IMG/VR virus record: IMGVR_UViG_3300035145_003993
Span: 62,001 to 126,000 of that record
DNA from: a virus
Length of the DNA: 64,000 bases
Reading direction: 5' to 3' (one strand)
This document shows, piece by piece, positions 18,023 through 26,455 of the stretch. The first letter of the stretch is position 1. Each line of letters begins with the position of its first letter. The notes below the pieces were generated by a model, which saw nothing but the letters and a program-made list of their open reading frames with translations, did not search any database and was not told where the DNA came from. The position numbers and the translations under genes were made by a program.

Positions 18023-18349
18023 CTAAACAATAAACCAATTTGCCCCATTACTTTGTAATGTAAGTGACTCGTAACGATTTATAATACTAACTGATGATTT
18101 GTTATCTATTAACTCTGTCCCACCAGAAATTCCTCCGTCACGGACGAGTCTTATTGTATAACCATTCGCATTGCTTTTAATATTATATTGATAACCATTA
18201 CCACACGTAACTGCTGAAGGGAGAAAAATGTCAATGTTTGCGCTTGCCGTTACTATATACGTCTCTCCATCACCTCTGTGATTAGTGATTGTATAATTAC
18301 TGCTTGGCGCAATACTGTTTGTATAAAAATTAGATTTTATATAAGTCAT
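18023..18349 (-). CDS. Short tail-fibre C-terminal-domain protein (108 aa)
   Basis: YIVTASANIDIFLPSAVTCG, then GYQYNIKSNANGYTIRL, then a C-terminal SLTLQSNGANWFIV reproduce a common phage fibre tip module (YxVxASxxIxxxLP...GxxYxIKxxxNG...ESLxLxSxGxNWxI). Here the module stands almost alone. It is the first gene of a four-gene minus-strand group and is divergent from the small plus-strand gene at 18413. Confidence 0.65.
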   Translation of the reverse strand: MTYIKSNFYTNSIAPSSNYTITNHRGDGETYIVTASANIDIFLPSAVTCGNGYQYNIKSNANGYTIRLVRDGGISGGTELIDNKSSVSIINRYESLTLQSNGANWFIV

Positions 18350-18412
18350 ACTTTTCCCTTAACACATTATATATCGTTATATATCTATATATAAAACTAG
18401 AAAGAGAAAATC

Positions 18413-18502
18413 ATGCAAAAAAATAATAAAAAGAAAAACACAAAATCAGACGACGCTTTACGACCATTTATATATTTCATTTGGGAGAAGAAGAATGTCT
18501 AA
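18413..18502 (+). CDS. Basic 29-aa leader peptide coupled to the holin-like gene
   Basis: Encodes MQKNNKKKNTKSDDALRPFI followed by YFIWEKKNV. Its stop codon lies within the first codons of the next gene (ATGTCTAA, 8-bp overlap), typical of translational coupling. It is preceded by AGAAAGAGAAA. A role in timing translation of the membrane protein is inferred. Confidence 0.5.
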   Translation: MQKNNKKKNTKSDDALRPFIYFIWEKKNV

Positions 18503-18965
18503 TAAAGAAGAAAAGACTCAAAAACAATTTACACAAACAGAAAAAGCAAAACGAGGTTGGTGGTTTAGCGTCGTTTTTATGATTCTTGTTATATGTTTAA
18601 TAATGTTCCTTGCTTTTATTCCTTTACAACAGGACAATCGAGATATCATTGTGGGTATGATTGGTATGATTACAGGAGCAATATCTTCAATGCTTTCAAT
18701 TGCTGCAGGACGAGACCCATCTGAAGTAGAGGAACTAAAGGATAAACTATCATCAGCAAATGCTGACCGTGCAGCTTTGATTGGACGTTTAAGAGATTCA
18801 CAAATTCAGATGCAGCTACTTAGAGAGCAAATATTTGAATTACAAAGTGCTGTAATTGACAAGTTGTCTTTGTTTAAAGGACAACATCCAATCAAAACTA
18901 AAAATATAAATCAAGTTGTTTTACATGATGAAGTTGAAGAGTGGCTTCCAAAATTAGAAAAATAA
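18495..18965 (+). CDS. Two-TM coiled-coil membrane protein, candidate holin (156 aa)
   Basis: A basic N-terminus leads to two hydrophobic segments, at about residues 24-42 (WFSVVFMILVICLIMFLAFI) and 53-72 (VGMIGMITGAISSMLSIAAG), then RDPSEVEELKDKL and a long heptad-type coiled coil to about 130. Layouts of this kind occur in phage lysis or membrane proteins. It is about 360 bp upstream of the lysozyme gene on the same strand with one minus-strand gene between, consistent with a lysis locus. Spanin or cytoskeletal roles are alternatives. Confidence 0.55.
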   Translation: MSNKEEKTQKQFTQTEKAKRGWWFSVVFMILVICLIMFLAFIPLQQDNRDIIVGMIGMITGAISSMLSIAAGRDPSEVEELKDKLSSANADRAALIGRLRDSQIQMQLLREQIFELQSAVIDKLSLFKGQHPIKTKNINQVVLHDEVEEWLPKLEK

Positions 18966-18982
18966 ATTTTTTTATATTTTAT

Positions 18983-19288
18983 TTAATTACACCACCAGTC
19001 ATCAAAAGAACCAAAATCTATTTGCTCATATAGACTATCAGGTATGCTTCCAACACAATCGTAACTAAACCATTCTCCTTCAAGTCTATACTTTCTTAAC
19101 TTCTCGTGTAATATTTTTTCTTTCCACCCAATATTTTTAAACTCTGCTATTAATTTCAGTCTATTAGGATTACCCGTTTGAAGCTGTTTTAATCTTTTTT
19201 GTGGGTCTTTAGATCTACCTATTTTTATCATTCCAGTTTTGTCTGATTGAATTAGATATAAACTGTCTTTGTTCATTTTAACACTCAT
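18983..19288 (-). CDS. GIY-YIG-like (T5orf172/Mug113) protein (101 aa)
   Basis: DSLYLIQSDKTGMIKIGRSK, then DPQKRLKQLQTGNP, then EKILHEKLRKYRLEGEWFSY match the T5orf172/Mug113 group of GIY-YIG domains: YLI for GIY, IKIGRS for the second strand, R in the helix, and E/H in LHxxLxxxRxxGEWF. At 101 residues it is essentially the bare catalytic domain with no DNA-binding extension. It may be a small nuclease or free-standing homing-type gene, inserted opposite to both neighbours in the lysis region. Confidence 0.75.
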   Translation of the reverse strand: MSVKMNKDSLYLIQSDKTGMIKIGRSKDPQKRLKQLQTGNPNRLKLIAEFKNIGWKEKILHEKLRKYRLEGEWFSYDCVGSIPDSLYEQIDFGSFDDWWCN

Positions 19289-19322
19289 AATTATAATTAT
19301 ATTTTATTAATAAAGGAATTAT

Positions 19323-20606
19323 ATGATTATTGTAACAGAAAATAAAAAAAATCACTATATGATTAAAAATTTTTTAATTGATTTTAAATCTTATCAAAAT
19401 ATAAATGAGAGTAGTAATGATAAAACTCATAAGTTCCACAAGGCATTTAATGATATGCCTGGACAAGACAATCCTGTTGGTTTTTATCCAAAAGTAAAAG
19501 ATAAAGAAAATGAGATAATCACAGACAAAGATATCACTAGGATTGCAACAGATGAGGAAATAGAATTTGTTGCTAATAAAAATAAAAAATATAAAAAATT
19601 TTTAAACAAATTTATCAATACAGCAAAAGTTTTACCATTTATGGCAGCTGTCTTATTATATAATTCAACACATATAGGATCTCCACAACATTATAAAGCT
19701 GTCGAGTTAATAAATGATGCAAATGAAAACGTTCAAGAAGAAGTTGATTTTAATGAAAAAAAATTATCATTGACAAAAAACGAAAAAGATATATTTATAG
19801 CTATAAAAAATAATCAATATGCATTTGATGGAGTTACTCAACAAAATGAAACTTCTTTGTATAATTTTGAAGGTTTTGCTTCAGAACCTTATAAAGATGC
19901 TGGAGGAATGTCGATAGGTTACGGAACTCAGCTTTTTTCAAAATGGAAAAATCCAAATAACTCAGGTTGGCAAAAAGTATTTTTTGAAAATATTCTAGGT
20001 AATCAAAAAACAAATAATCCAAAAACAGTTATAAGAAATGATATTGAAACAAAATTATCTGATATTACTAGTATTACTAAAAATGAAGCACGTAAAGCTA
20101 TAAATAAAATTCTTAAAAATAGAATAAAGTCTTTAGATTCTTACATTTTAGAACTACCAGGCACAGTACAGTTGGCTTATCTTGATATGACGATTAATAT
20201 GGGAGAAAATTTTAATATGCCAAAGTTTAAATCTCAATTGAAATACACATCAGATTTAATCAAAGAAGGAGAATTTGAAGTAGCAATTCAGGCTTTATCC
20301 GCTTCAATGAATCAAGCAGAGTTTAAAGTTGACCCTAATTATTTATCAATTATGCATTCTGATGATGAAAGTTATGATCCTTCAAAAGAAATTTATAGAT
20401 CTGCTTGGGCTACACAAAGTAAAAAAGCTTATTTAGCTAGTTCTGAAGAAGGAGAAATTCATAGGAGACCAAGATTCCTTTTAAGTTTAATGCAAGAAGG
20501 AGTTGACTTATTAAGAAGTAAATTAAATACTAAAAAAGAAAATACTAAAAAAGATGTTAACGAATCATATAGTATTAAAAGATTATACAAACATTTATTT
20601 GTATAA
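19323..20606 (+). CDS. GH24 (T4 lysozyme-like) endolysin with long N-terminus (427 aa)
   Basis: The catalytic domain starts near residue 180: NFEGFASEPYKDAGGMSIGY has E183 and D192 with the T4 Glu-x8-Asp spacing, but the loop is one residue shorter and Ser197 replaces the usual Thr. LPGTVQLAYLDMTINMGENF is the later conserved helix. The 180-residue N-terminal part is unusual, with a hydrophobic stretch (FINTAKVLPFMAAVLLYNST) near 100-118 that could be a signal-anchor. Its first 30 residues end SYQNINES, an I-N-E motif like those of the candidate head cargo. SD AAAGGA precedes the start. It either lyses cells or enters with the virion. Confidence 0.85.
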   Translation: MIIVTENKKNHYMIKNFLIDFKSYQNINESSNDKTHKFHKAFNDMPGQDNPVGFYPKVKDKENEIITDKDITRIATDEEIEFVANKNKKYKKFLNKFINTAKVLPFMAAVLLYNSTHIGSPQHYKAVELINDANENVQEEVDFNEKKLSLTKNEKDIFIAIKNNQYAFDGVTQQNETSLYNFEGFASEPYKDAGGMSIGYGTQLFSKWKNPNNSGWQKVFFENILGNQKTNNPKTVIRNDIETKLSDITSITKNEARKAINKILKNRIKSLDSYILELPGTVQLAYLDMTINMGENFNMPKFKSQLKYTSDLIKEGEFEVAIQALSASMNQAEFKVDPNYLSIMHSDDESYDPSKEIYRSAWATQSKKAYLASSEEGEIHRRPRFLLSLMQEGVDLLRSKLNTKKENTKKDVNESYSIKRLYKHLFV

Positions 20607-20617
20607 GAAAGAAAAAA

Positions 20618-21370
20618 ATGAAAAAATCACTATTATTGTTCACTTTATTTTTGACAAACTTTGCTTTTGGTCAAGTTAACATAGAATCTATTAGAAATAA
20701 TGATAAACAAAAACCTCTTTGGGGAGAAGTTAAAGGTGGTTTAGAACTCCAAAGAGGAAATGTAGATATTACTTCTTTTGATTTAGATATCTTAGTTCAT
20801 TATAAAAAAAAGAAACATCATATCTTTTTACAATCAAAAAACTCTCAAGGGCAACAGGATGATAAAAAGTTTAAAAATAATTCTTTTATACATCTTAGAT
20901 GGACTTGGATGACCTGGGATATAATAGGTTTAGAACTTTTTACACAACTTCAACAAGATGAATTTAAATCACTCAAAATAAGACAATTAAATGGCGGTGG
21001 CTTTAGAGCTGAAGTATTAAAAAGAAAAGATTTTTCTTTAAGTTTAGGAACAGGAGTAATGTTAGATTACGAAGAAGTAGCTGAAAAAGAAAAAAGTTCT
21101 TTTTTTCGTAGTACTTCTTACTTAACCCTTATAAAATATTTTGATAAAAAGAAAAATAATTTAACGCTGTTTACACTTTACTATCAACCTTTATTTATCA
21201 ATGTAAACGATTATAGGATTAATCTAGAAGCAAACGTCCGTACAATTTTAATATCTTCTTGGAATATCTTTGTGGACAATTCAATTAATTATCTTTATGA
21301 TACAAAACCGCCTGAAGGTATTAATACAAATGATTTAATCATAAAAACTAATATTACATACACTTGGTAA
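20618..21370 (+). CDS. DUF481-type outer-membrane beta-barrel protein (250 aa)
   Basis: A clear signal peptide (MKKSLLLFTLFLTNFAFGQ) precedes alternating strands: WGEVKGGLELQRGNVDITSF, KHHIFLQSKNSQGQ, FIHLRWTWMTWDIIGLELFT, FRAEVLKRKDFSLSLGTGVM. This is the layout of DUF481 (YdiY-like) barrels, and the chain ends in an aromatic residue (ITYTW), as barrel proteins do. It lies 11 bp after the lysozyme gene and is probably cotranscribed. An outer-membrane protein made by a phage could change receptor access or aid lysis; that role is inferred. Confidence 0.7.
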   Translation: MKKSLLLFTLFLTNFAFGQVNIESIRNNDKQKPLWGEVKGGLELQRGNVDITSFDLDILVHYKKKKHHIFLQSKNSQGQQDDKKFKNNSFIHLRWTWMTWDIIGLELFTQLQQDEFKSLKIRQLNGGGFRAEVLKRKDFSLSLGTGVMLDYEEVAEKEKSSFFRSTSYLTLIKYFDKKKNNLTLFTLYYQPLFINVNDYRINLEANVRTILISSWNIFVDNSINYLYDTKPPEGINTNDLIIKTNITYTW

Positions 21371-21373
21371 ATT

Positions 21374-21625
21374 TTAATTATTTTCTATATACTCGAATAT
21401 CTCTTCACAACTATTTATTTTTTTTATTTCTTCTAAACTTATATCACCACAACTTTTAACATAATGAATCGCTCCACGATGTAAACCTAAGCAATCTGTT
21501 ACAATATTTTTAATTTGATCACAGAGTGTAATTTTGTTACTTATATCTTCTTTATTATCAACTTCAGAACATGAAAGCGTAAAAGTAAAGAAAAACGCAA
21601 AACATATAATTATTTTTTTTAACAT
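21374..21625 (-). CDS. Small lipoprotein (83 aa)
   Basis: The N-terminus LKKIIICFAFFFTFTLSCSE carries a lipobox (TLSC), so the mature protein begins at Cys19. The mature part has four further Cys and a DCLGLHRGAIHYVK segment, suggesting a disulphide-stabilised periplasmic domain. It converges on the DUF481 gene with 3 bp between stop codons. Possible superinfection-exclusion lipoprotein; function inferred only from location type. Confidence 0.6.
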   Translation of the reverse strand: MLKKIIICFAFFFTFTLSCSEVDNKEDISNKITLCDQIKNIVTDCLGLHRGAIHYVKSCGDISLEEIKKINSCEEIFEYIENN

Positions 21626-21659
21626 TGTAAACTTCCTGTCAAATCCATATGATCTATAT

Positions 21660-21800
21660 ATGGACTATAAAATAACAAGTAAAGAACTTACATGCATAAA
21701 CATACTTATTAAAGTATTAGAAGAAGCAATAAATAGAAATTGCTTTACTGAAAAAGAAGTAAATAATATACTAAAAACAATCGATACATTAACTAAATGA
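21660..21800 (+). CDS. Small helical protein (46 aa)
   Basis: Encodes MDYKITSKELTCINILIKVL and then a second helix with FTEKEVNNILKTIDTL. The start is uncertain: the ATG at 21660 has no good SD, and the frame extends upstream to 21534 over the lipoprotein gene. The compact two-helix pattern supports a real gene; the family is unknown. Confidence 0.4.
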   Translation: MDYKITSKELTCINILIKVLEEAINRNCFTEKEVNNILKTIDTLTK

Positions 21801-21809
21801 TATATAATT

Positions 21810-22790
21810 TTAAATATTTACATCAAAATCTAAAATTCTTATCGACTCGGGAGAAGCATTTTCAATATTACTTAAAACAATTCCAATATTATCTTCATGT
21901 AAATCTGACGTTGTAATATAACCTAAAATTTTTTTAAAGAAAATTATATCTTTTCCAAAATCTACTTCACTAAAATCTTTAACCAAAGATAATTTAGACA
22001 TTTGTTCATAAATTGTTTGGTTACTTATATTAGGAAAAATTGAATCTAATTTTCCTGTTCTTTTTATTTTAGACACTTTTTCTTTAATCTCTTCCCCAAA
22101 TTCAGGAAATAGTTTTGTAAAAGATAAATAATCCCGGTGTAAATCATAATCACTTAAATCTAATTTTGATTTTTTTAATTTTCTTCTTTCAAAATGTACT
22201 AAACTCATCAACGTTTTTGTAATAAACTCTTTAAAATTTTTAGAGTCTTTTTTAAATTTATTATTTTCTCCTTCTAAACAATTCCAAAAAGTTGGAAAAA
22301 TTTTCTTTAATAAATTTAAATCTTGTATTTTATCTAATTGAACAACTTTTTCGCTAATTACCCACCAAGGATTTGAGTTAATTTTGTCCCAAGAATATAT
22401 TTGTACAAATCCTTCTTGAGCACCTGATCCATGTTTTCTATTAATTTGTATATCTAATTCTTTTTTATTATTTATTGCACCTGAAATGTTCATTGCAATT
22501 TTTAAAACCCATGGACTATTATTTAAAGAATAACCTTCTCTACTTAATCCTTGCCCTATTAAATTAATATTGTCTTTGTATAAAGTATTTTCTAACTTTT
22601 GATAAATCAAAGAAGTCTTGTCACGATAATAGTCATAATCATCTTCAGAGACAGATTCTTTAAATTTTAATATGACATTTTGCAGCATATCAGAATATTT
22701 TTTTATCTCTTTATCATCTGAAGATTTGAGGCTTTCATTTAAAAACTTGTTCCAGTCTTCGATTAATAAATTCCATTCTTTATTATTCAT
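21810..22790 (-). CDS. Candidate injected protein with kinase-like layout (326 aa)
   Basis: Residues 1-20 (MNNKEWNLLIEDWNKFLNES) contain L-N-E19 followed by S, fitting the T4 prohead-protease rule, and match the starts of neighbouring proteins. The body follows a protein/small-molecule kinase layout: glycine-rich loop NLIGQGLSREGY at 76-87, candidate Lys97 in WVLKIAM, Glu111, catalytic-loop-like DLHEDNIGI at 296-303 and metal-loop-like ILDFD at 319-323. The catalytic-loop order D-x-H-x-x-N differs slightly from HRD kinases but occurs in choline-kinase-like folds. It is the last gene of the minus-strand cargo cluster. Kinase activity is inferred. Confidence 0.55.
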   Translation of the reverse strand: MNNKEWNLLIEDWNKFLNESLKSSDDKEIKKYSDMLQNVILKFKESVSEDDYDYYRDKTSLIYQKLENTLYKDNINLIGQGLSREGYSLNNSPWVLKIAMNISGAINNKKELDIQINRKHGSGAQEGFVQIYSWDKINSNPWWVISEKVVQLDKIQDLNLLKKIFPTFWNCLEGENNKFKKDSKNFKEFITKTLMSLVHFERRKLKKSKLDLSDYDLHRDYLSFTKLFPEFGEEIKEKVSKIKRTGKLDSIFPNISNQTIYEQMSKLSLVKDFSEVDFGKDIIFFKKILGYITTSDLHEDNIGIVLSNIENASPESIRILDFDVNI

Positions 22791-22883
22791 AATTTTCTTT
22801 CTGATTTTTGAAATATTATATTATATATTTTACAATATAATTAAAAGAAAATTAAAATAACTTAAACGTAGTAATTTTAAATT

Positions 22884-23237
22884 TTAACCGTCAAATTCAT
22901 CATCGTCAGGAAAAGGATTCCCTTCAGTATCAAGTCCTATATTAAAGAGCATGTTTTCATTATATCTATTAAGAAAATCATTGATTTCTTCATTTGAAAT
23001 ATTTCTTCCCGTCAATTGTCTTCCAAATCTTCTTAAAAATTCTCGATTGTTATTTGCTCTTTCTTCATCTGATCGTTTAATATCTTCAATTTGGCTTTCA
23101 ACGTCTGAAAGAGCTAAACTTGTTGGATCTTGTCCATCATCTGGTAGAGGTGCAAAAATATCATCATCATCATTATAATTGTTTTCTGCAATAACTTTTC
23201 TTATAATACTTCTTAACTTACTCTCTGTTATTTTCAT
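22884..23237 (-). CDS. Candidate internal head protein with CTS-like peptide (117 aa)
   Basis: The first 18 residues (MKITESKLRSIIRKVIAE) are nearly the same as those of the products at 24883 and 25490, and I-A-E18 followed by N fits T4 gp21 cleavage. The remaining about 99 residues are acidic and low-complexity (DDDDIFAPLPDDGQDPT, then a RSDEERANNNREFLRRFGRQ helix, ending FPDDDEFDG). No enzyme motif is seen. A TATAAATA box lies 35 bp upstream, consistent with late expression. Confidence 0.6.
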   Translation of the reverse strand: MKITESKLRSIIRKVIAENNYNDDDDIFAPLPDDGQDPTSLALSDVESQIEDIKRSDEERANNNREFLRRFGRQLTGRNISNEEINDFLNRYNENMLFNIGLDTEGNPFPDDDEFDG

Positions 23238-23271
23238 ATAAACTCCTATTAAGTCTTATTTTATATATTAT

Positions 23272-23279
23272 TATTTATA
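23272..23279 (-). promoter_or_regulatory. T4-type late promoter box TATAAATA
   Basis: Exact TATAAATA on the minus strand 35 bp upstream of the CTS-type gene ending at 22884, a natural distance for a T4-like late promoter. Confidence 0.5.
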
Positions 23280-23371
23280 TATATTATTGTTTAAATAAAT
23301 ATCATATAAATTATGAATATAGATTAAGGTCATCCAGAAAATAGACACCTTATTCGAGAAATAATTTACTT

Positions 23372-23917
23372 TTATACTTCAATAAAGTCAATAAACGACG
23401 ATTCACGTAATTTTTTCAATACAATCAACTCGCCAACTTTATAATAACACTTAGATAAAGAACTATCAATATCTCCTGAAAGTTGATGATACTCAATATC
23501 AGGCCTCATCATATACTTATCCCACACACTTTTAGCATCATCAGACACTTTACCACGATCACTCATCAAACAAACACCCTCCTCCGACGCCTTTTCAATC
23601 AATATTTCATAAAGTAAAGGCCCAAAACCTTTAGTCACAGGAAAAGTCTCAAATATAAAAAAGTTTCCTGATGATCTTTCACTCAATTCTCTTTCAAAAT
23701 CAATCGCTCCACTCACCACATCATCCTTAACATCATACTCAACTCGACCATAGTCTCCATCCAGATCGTATACAATCTTAACCTTACTCCCGTTTCGAGA
23801 TATTTCTTCAAGATTGTTAACAATCCTTAATATACTCTCTACACTCGCTACTTCAAAGCTCTCACTTAAAGAAACACGCCATCCTTCAACTAACTCTCGA
23901 TACTCTTTTCGATTCAT
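23372..23917 (-). CDS. GNAT-like candidate injected protein (181 aa)
   Basis: The start MNRKEYRELVEGWRVSLSES is a CTS-like peptide with L-S-E19 followed by S. The C-terminal half contains FETFPVTKGFGPLLYEILIE, then GVCLMSDRGKVSDDAKSVWD, the pattern of phage proteins annotated as GNAT-like acetyltransferases (the G-x-G-P-L-L-Y turn replaces the acetyl-CoA loop). Its coding strand is very rich in G and poor in C, unlike neighbours; it resembles only the genes at 35568-36151 in this respect. Likely packaged and injected; catalytic activity unproven. Confidence 0.6.
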   Translation of the reverse strand: MNRKEYRELVEGWRVSLSESFEVASVESILRIVNNLEEISRNGSKVKIVYDLDGDYGRVEYDVKDDVVSGAIDFERELSERSSGNFFIFETFPVTKGFGPLLYEILIEKASEEGVCLMSDRGKVSDDAKSVWDKYMMRPDIEYHQLSGDIDSSLSKCYYKVGELIVLKKLRESSFIDFIEV

Positions 23918-24040
23918 AAGTTAAATCCTGTTTGATTTTTTTACTCTGTCTATATATTTAAAAAATAAAATTTTGAATATAATTTTCTAATAACTTCATA
24001 TAAAATTCCTTTAATTATATAGTAAATATTTATTAAAATT

Positions 24041-24886
24041 CTAAGTTAAACTATTTAAACAAACAACGTTGTTTTGAAAAAGACCAATTATTTTTTTCCA
24101 CACTTCTAAAGAATCACTGTGAAAATTTTGATAAAATTCATTAAAATCTTCATAATCTTCCATTTTATCTCTAAATATATTTTCATCAACTTGATTAATA
24201 TGTCTGTTTATAATAGTAAAAGCTCCTAAACTTGGAATAAAATCCATACCACCAACGCCTTCAGTAAAACCATAATGTTTTAAAAATATCAAAGCATCGT
24301 TCTGATATATTGTTGACAGTTCACGATATCCATTTACATCTTTTAACATTGAATACTTATTTATAATATCTTTAGTAGATCTTGACATTTTATAATCTTT
24401 ATAATCATACCACCCTACGAAATCGACAATTCTATGCCAAATATCATGTACCATCCAATCTAAATTATCTTGAACTAAATTAACTTTCCCTTTATCAAGG
24501 AAATTTCCAACATTAATACAGATAAATACGGGTAATTCATCTTCAAATTCTCCACCAACACTGTCAATATCTTTCTTAGGAATAAATGACTTAATATGAT
24601 CAATTATGTTTTCATTCTTTTCGAAAATATAACATTGTTTGTGTATAAATTCAAATTGTTCATCACTCAAATATACTCTTTTTGAACCATCATATTGATC
24701 AAACATATTCGAAAATAATTTCTGATCACAGTTTATACCTATTAGCCACGCATTAAGATCAAAATTTTCTTGAGAAACTTTTTCTTTCGATAGATTTTTG
24801 TTTAACTGAAATTTGCTAAAACGTCCTTTTTCAAGTAAAAGGTTTAAAATATAACTTTCTAACAATATTTTTTCTTTTTTATTCAT
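24041..24886 (-). CDS. Candidate injected protein with His/Trp-rich core (281 aa)
   Basis: The start MNKKEKILLESYILNLLLEK has L-L-E19 at the same position as its neighbours' cleavage motifs. The core has LDWMVHDIWHRIVDFVGWYD, where HDxxH could bind a metal, and FLKHYGFTEGVGGMDFIPSL. I do not recognise the family. Its ATG overlaps the stop of the upstream gene by 4 bp, so the two are coupled. Confidence 0.55.
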   Translation of the reverse strand: MNKKEKILLESYILNLLLEKGRFSKFQLNKNLSKEKVSQENFDLNAWLIGINCDQKLFSNMFDQYDGSKRVYLSDEQFEFIHKQCYIFEKNENIIDHIKSFIPKKDIDSVGGEFEDELPVFICINVGNFLDKGKVNLVQDNLDWMVHDIWHRIVDFVGWYDYKDYKMSRSTKDIINKYSMLKDVNGYRELSTIYQNDALIFLKHYGFTEGVGGMDFIPSLGAFTIINRHINQVDENIFRDKMEDYEDFNEFYQNFHSDSLEVWKKIIGLFQNNVVCLNSLT

Positions 24887-25380
24887 TTGTCAATTCTATT
24901 TCCAAATTTATTATATTTGTTACCAAAAAAAGCTTTTCTAAATGAATCAATTTTTTTCTTATTTTCAAGATCAATTATTTTTTTTGAACTTTCTCTTGCA
25001 TCATATAACGATTTTGTTTTTAAATCAAAACCTTCAAGATAACTTATTGCGTCATTCACACATTCTTTAAATTCTATAGGATTCTCACTTTTTGTATGTT
25101 CTTCATATAGAAAATTTATAAATTTATGAAAATGTCCAGGGTCATTATAAACTTCTTTTGTCAAATTACTTAGGTCTTCACCATTAATTTTTACAAAGAC
25201 ACCAGTGTTAGGTGACATATTAATATTAAAGTATTGATCATCTTTTATAGGAAAGTTATTTTTTAATTCTCTTTCCATTTCTTCGAAAAATTTTTCTTTT
25301 GTATTATATTTTGTTATAGAACTAGATTCTTTAATTATTTGTCTTATAAGACTTCTTAATTTGTTCTCTGTTATTCTCAC
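24883..25380 (-). CDS. Candidate internal head protein with CTS-like peptide (165 aa)
   Basis: It starts with GTG after a good GGAG SD. Residues 1-18 (MRITENKLRSLIRQIIKE) match the shared peptide, with I-K-E18 then S. The body contains INMSPNTGVFVKINGEDLSN and a charged helical tail (ESSKKIIDLENKKKID); no known domain. A TATAAATA box 20 bp upstream would give a very short leader. It is coupled to the next gene by a 4-bp overlap. Confidence 0.6.
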   Translation of the reverse strand: MRITENKLRSLIRQIIKESSSITKYNTKEKFFEEMERELKNNFPIKDDQYFNINMSPNTGVFVKINGEDLSNLTKEVYNDPGHFHKFINFLYEEHTKSENPIEFKECVNDAISYLEGFDLKTKSLYDARESSKKIIDLENKKKIDSFRKAFFGNKYNKFGNRIDK

Positions 25381-25399
25381 GTTAACTCCTAAATAACTT

Positions 25400-25407
25400 T
25401 ATTTATA
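25400..25407 (-). promoter_or_regulatory. T4-type late promoter box TATAAATA
   Basis: Exact TATAAATA on the minus strand 20 bp upstream of the GTG start at 25380; the SD GGAG lies between box and start. Confidence 0.5.
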
Positions 25408-25489
25408 AATCTATATATTATCTTATATTATAAATTAAAGTCTATTCGTGATAAACGTAAGACAATCTTTTTACTTAATACTGAATTTT

Positions 25490-25951
25490 TTAACTCATTA
25501 ATTTTTTAAACTCAACTAAAACTTCTTTAATGTTTTCACTCATTTTTACAATGTCATATAAAAATATATTATTATGATCAATTTCAACTCTTACTACAGC
25601 ATAATAATCAGGTTCTGGGAATTTAAGTTGATATGGTTCTGCTTTCACCAATAAATATCCACACTCGCCCATATTATCTCGACTCCAAATTGCATTATGT
25701 CTAACAAATTCATTTGTAAACAAAGCAGCCGTATATGCATCATGTCCTAAATCCAATCCTAAATCCAATCGATCAGAAATCTTGTGTCCAATAGTAACTA
25801 ATTCGTCTCTAAGCGTATCTTCATCTAATTTCTTTACAAACAAATCAGTAAAAATTTCTTTTTCATCACGATCATGTAGGTTTTCTTCACCATATGACTC
25901 TTTAATTACTTGACGAATAATATTTCTTAATCTACTCTCTGTTATTTTCAT
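25490..25951 (-). CDS. Candidate internal head protein with CTS-like peptide (153 aa)
   Basis: Residues 1-18 (MKITESRLRNIIRQVIKE) are the best match to the shared peptide, ending I-K-E18 then S. The body contains LDLGLDLGHDAYTAALFTNE and YYAVVRVEIDHNNIFLYDIV, a mixed alpha/beta domain I do not recognise. It is the first gene of the minus-strand cargo cluster, next to the large non-coding hub. An imperfect late box (TATAAGAT) lies just upstream. Confidence 0.6.
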   Translation of the reverse strand: MKITESRLRNIIRQVIKESYGEENLHDRDEKEIFTDLFVKKLDEDTLRDELVTIGHKISDRLDLGLDLGHDAYTAALFTNEFVRHNAIWSRDNMGECGYLLVKAEPYQLKFPEPDYYAVVRVEIDHNNIFLYDIVKMSENIKEVLVEFKKLMS

Positions 25952-26029
25952 TTTTTTCTCCTAATGAAATCTTATAACTTATAATATATATCTTTTATAA
26001 TATAAAAAAAATTTAATTTATATAAACGT

Positions 26030-26455
26030 TGTGACTCAAGAGCCACTCCTTCTACATCAAAACTCAAACAAAACAGTCATAACACACTTCAAACATTCTT
26101 AAAACTTCAAATATATACACTTTTAAAAATTTCATATAAACCTCTTCAATTCTTATTTAAAATTTGGATCCAAATTTATCTCTGTTAAATCTTTTAATCC
26201 ACTTCAATTAAAACACACATCAACTCAATCAAGTCTTTACTCACACAATTCTCAAATCAAATCACACATACCTCACACCTCCTTCAGCAAACTCAAAAAC
26301 TTTTCAAAATTTTTCTCCGGAAATTTTTCCCGAAAAACCACTTTTTACTTTTTACACTTCGCCACATTTTTTGCCCACATACACACACATATAACACGTC
26401 TTATCTAATACACACTTCTCTCACATTTACACTTTCTCACACTTTCTTTTATATG
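26030..26455. other. G-depleted non-coding tract
   Basis: For about 425 bp the plus strand is almost free of G and rich in A, C and T, with many CACA/ACTC/CTCAC runs. No frame is convincingly coding on either strand. It lies where transcription diverges, left of the GC-rich palindrome. Extreme strand asymmetry fits a replication origin flank, an RNA-templating stretch or a highly transcribed non-coding RNA on the minus strand; none can be chosen from sequence. Confidence 0.6.
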
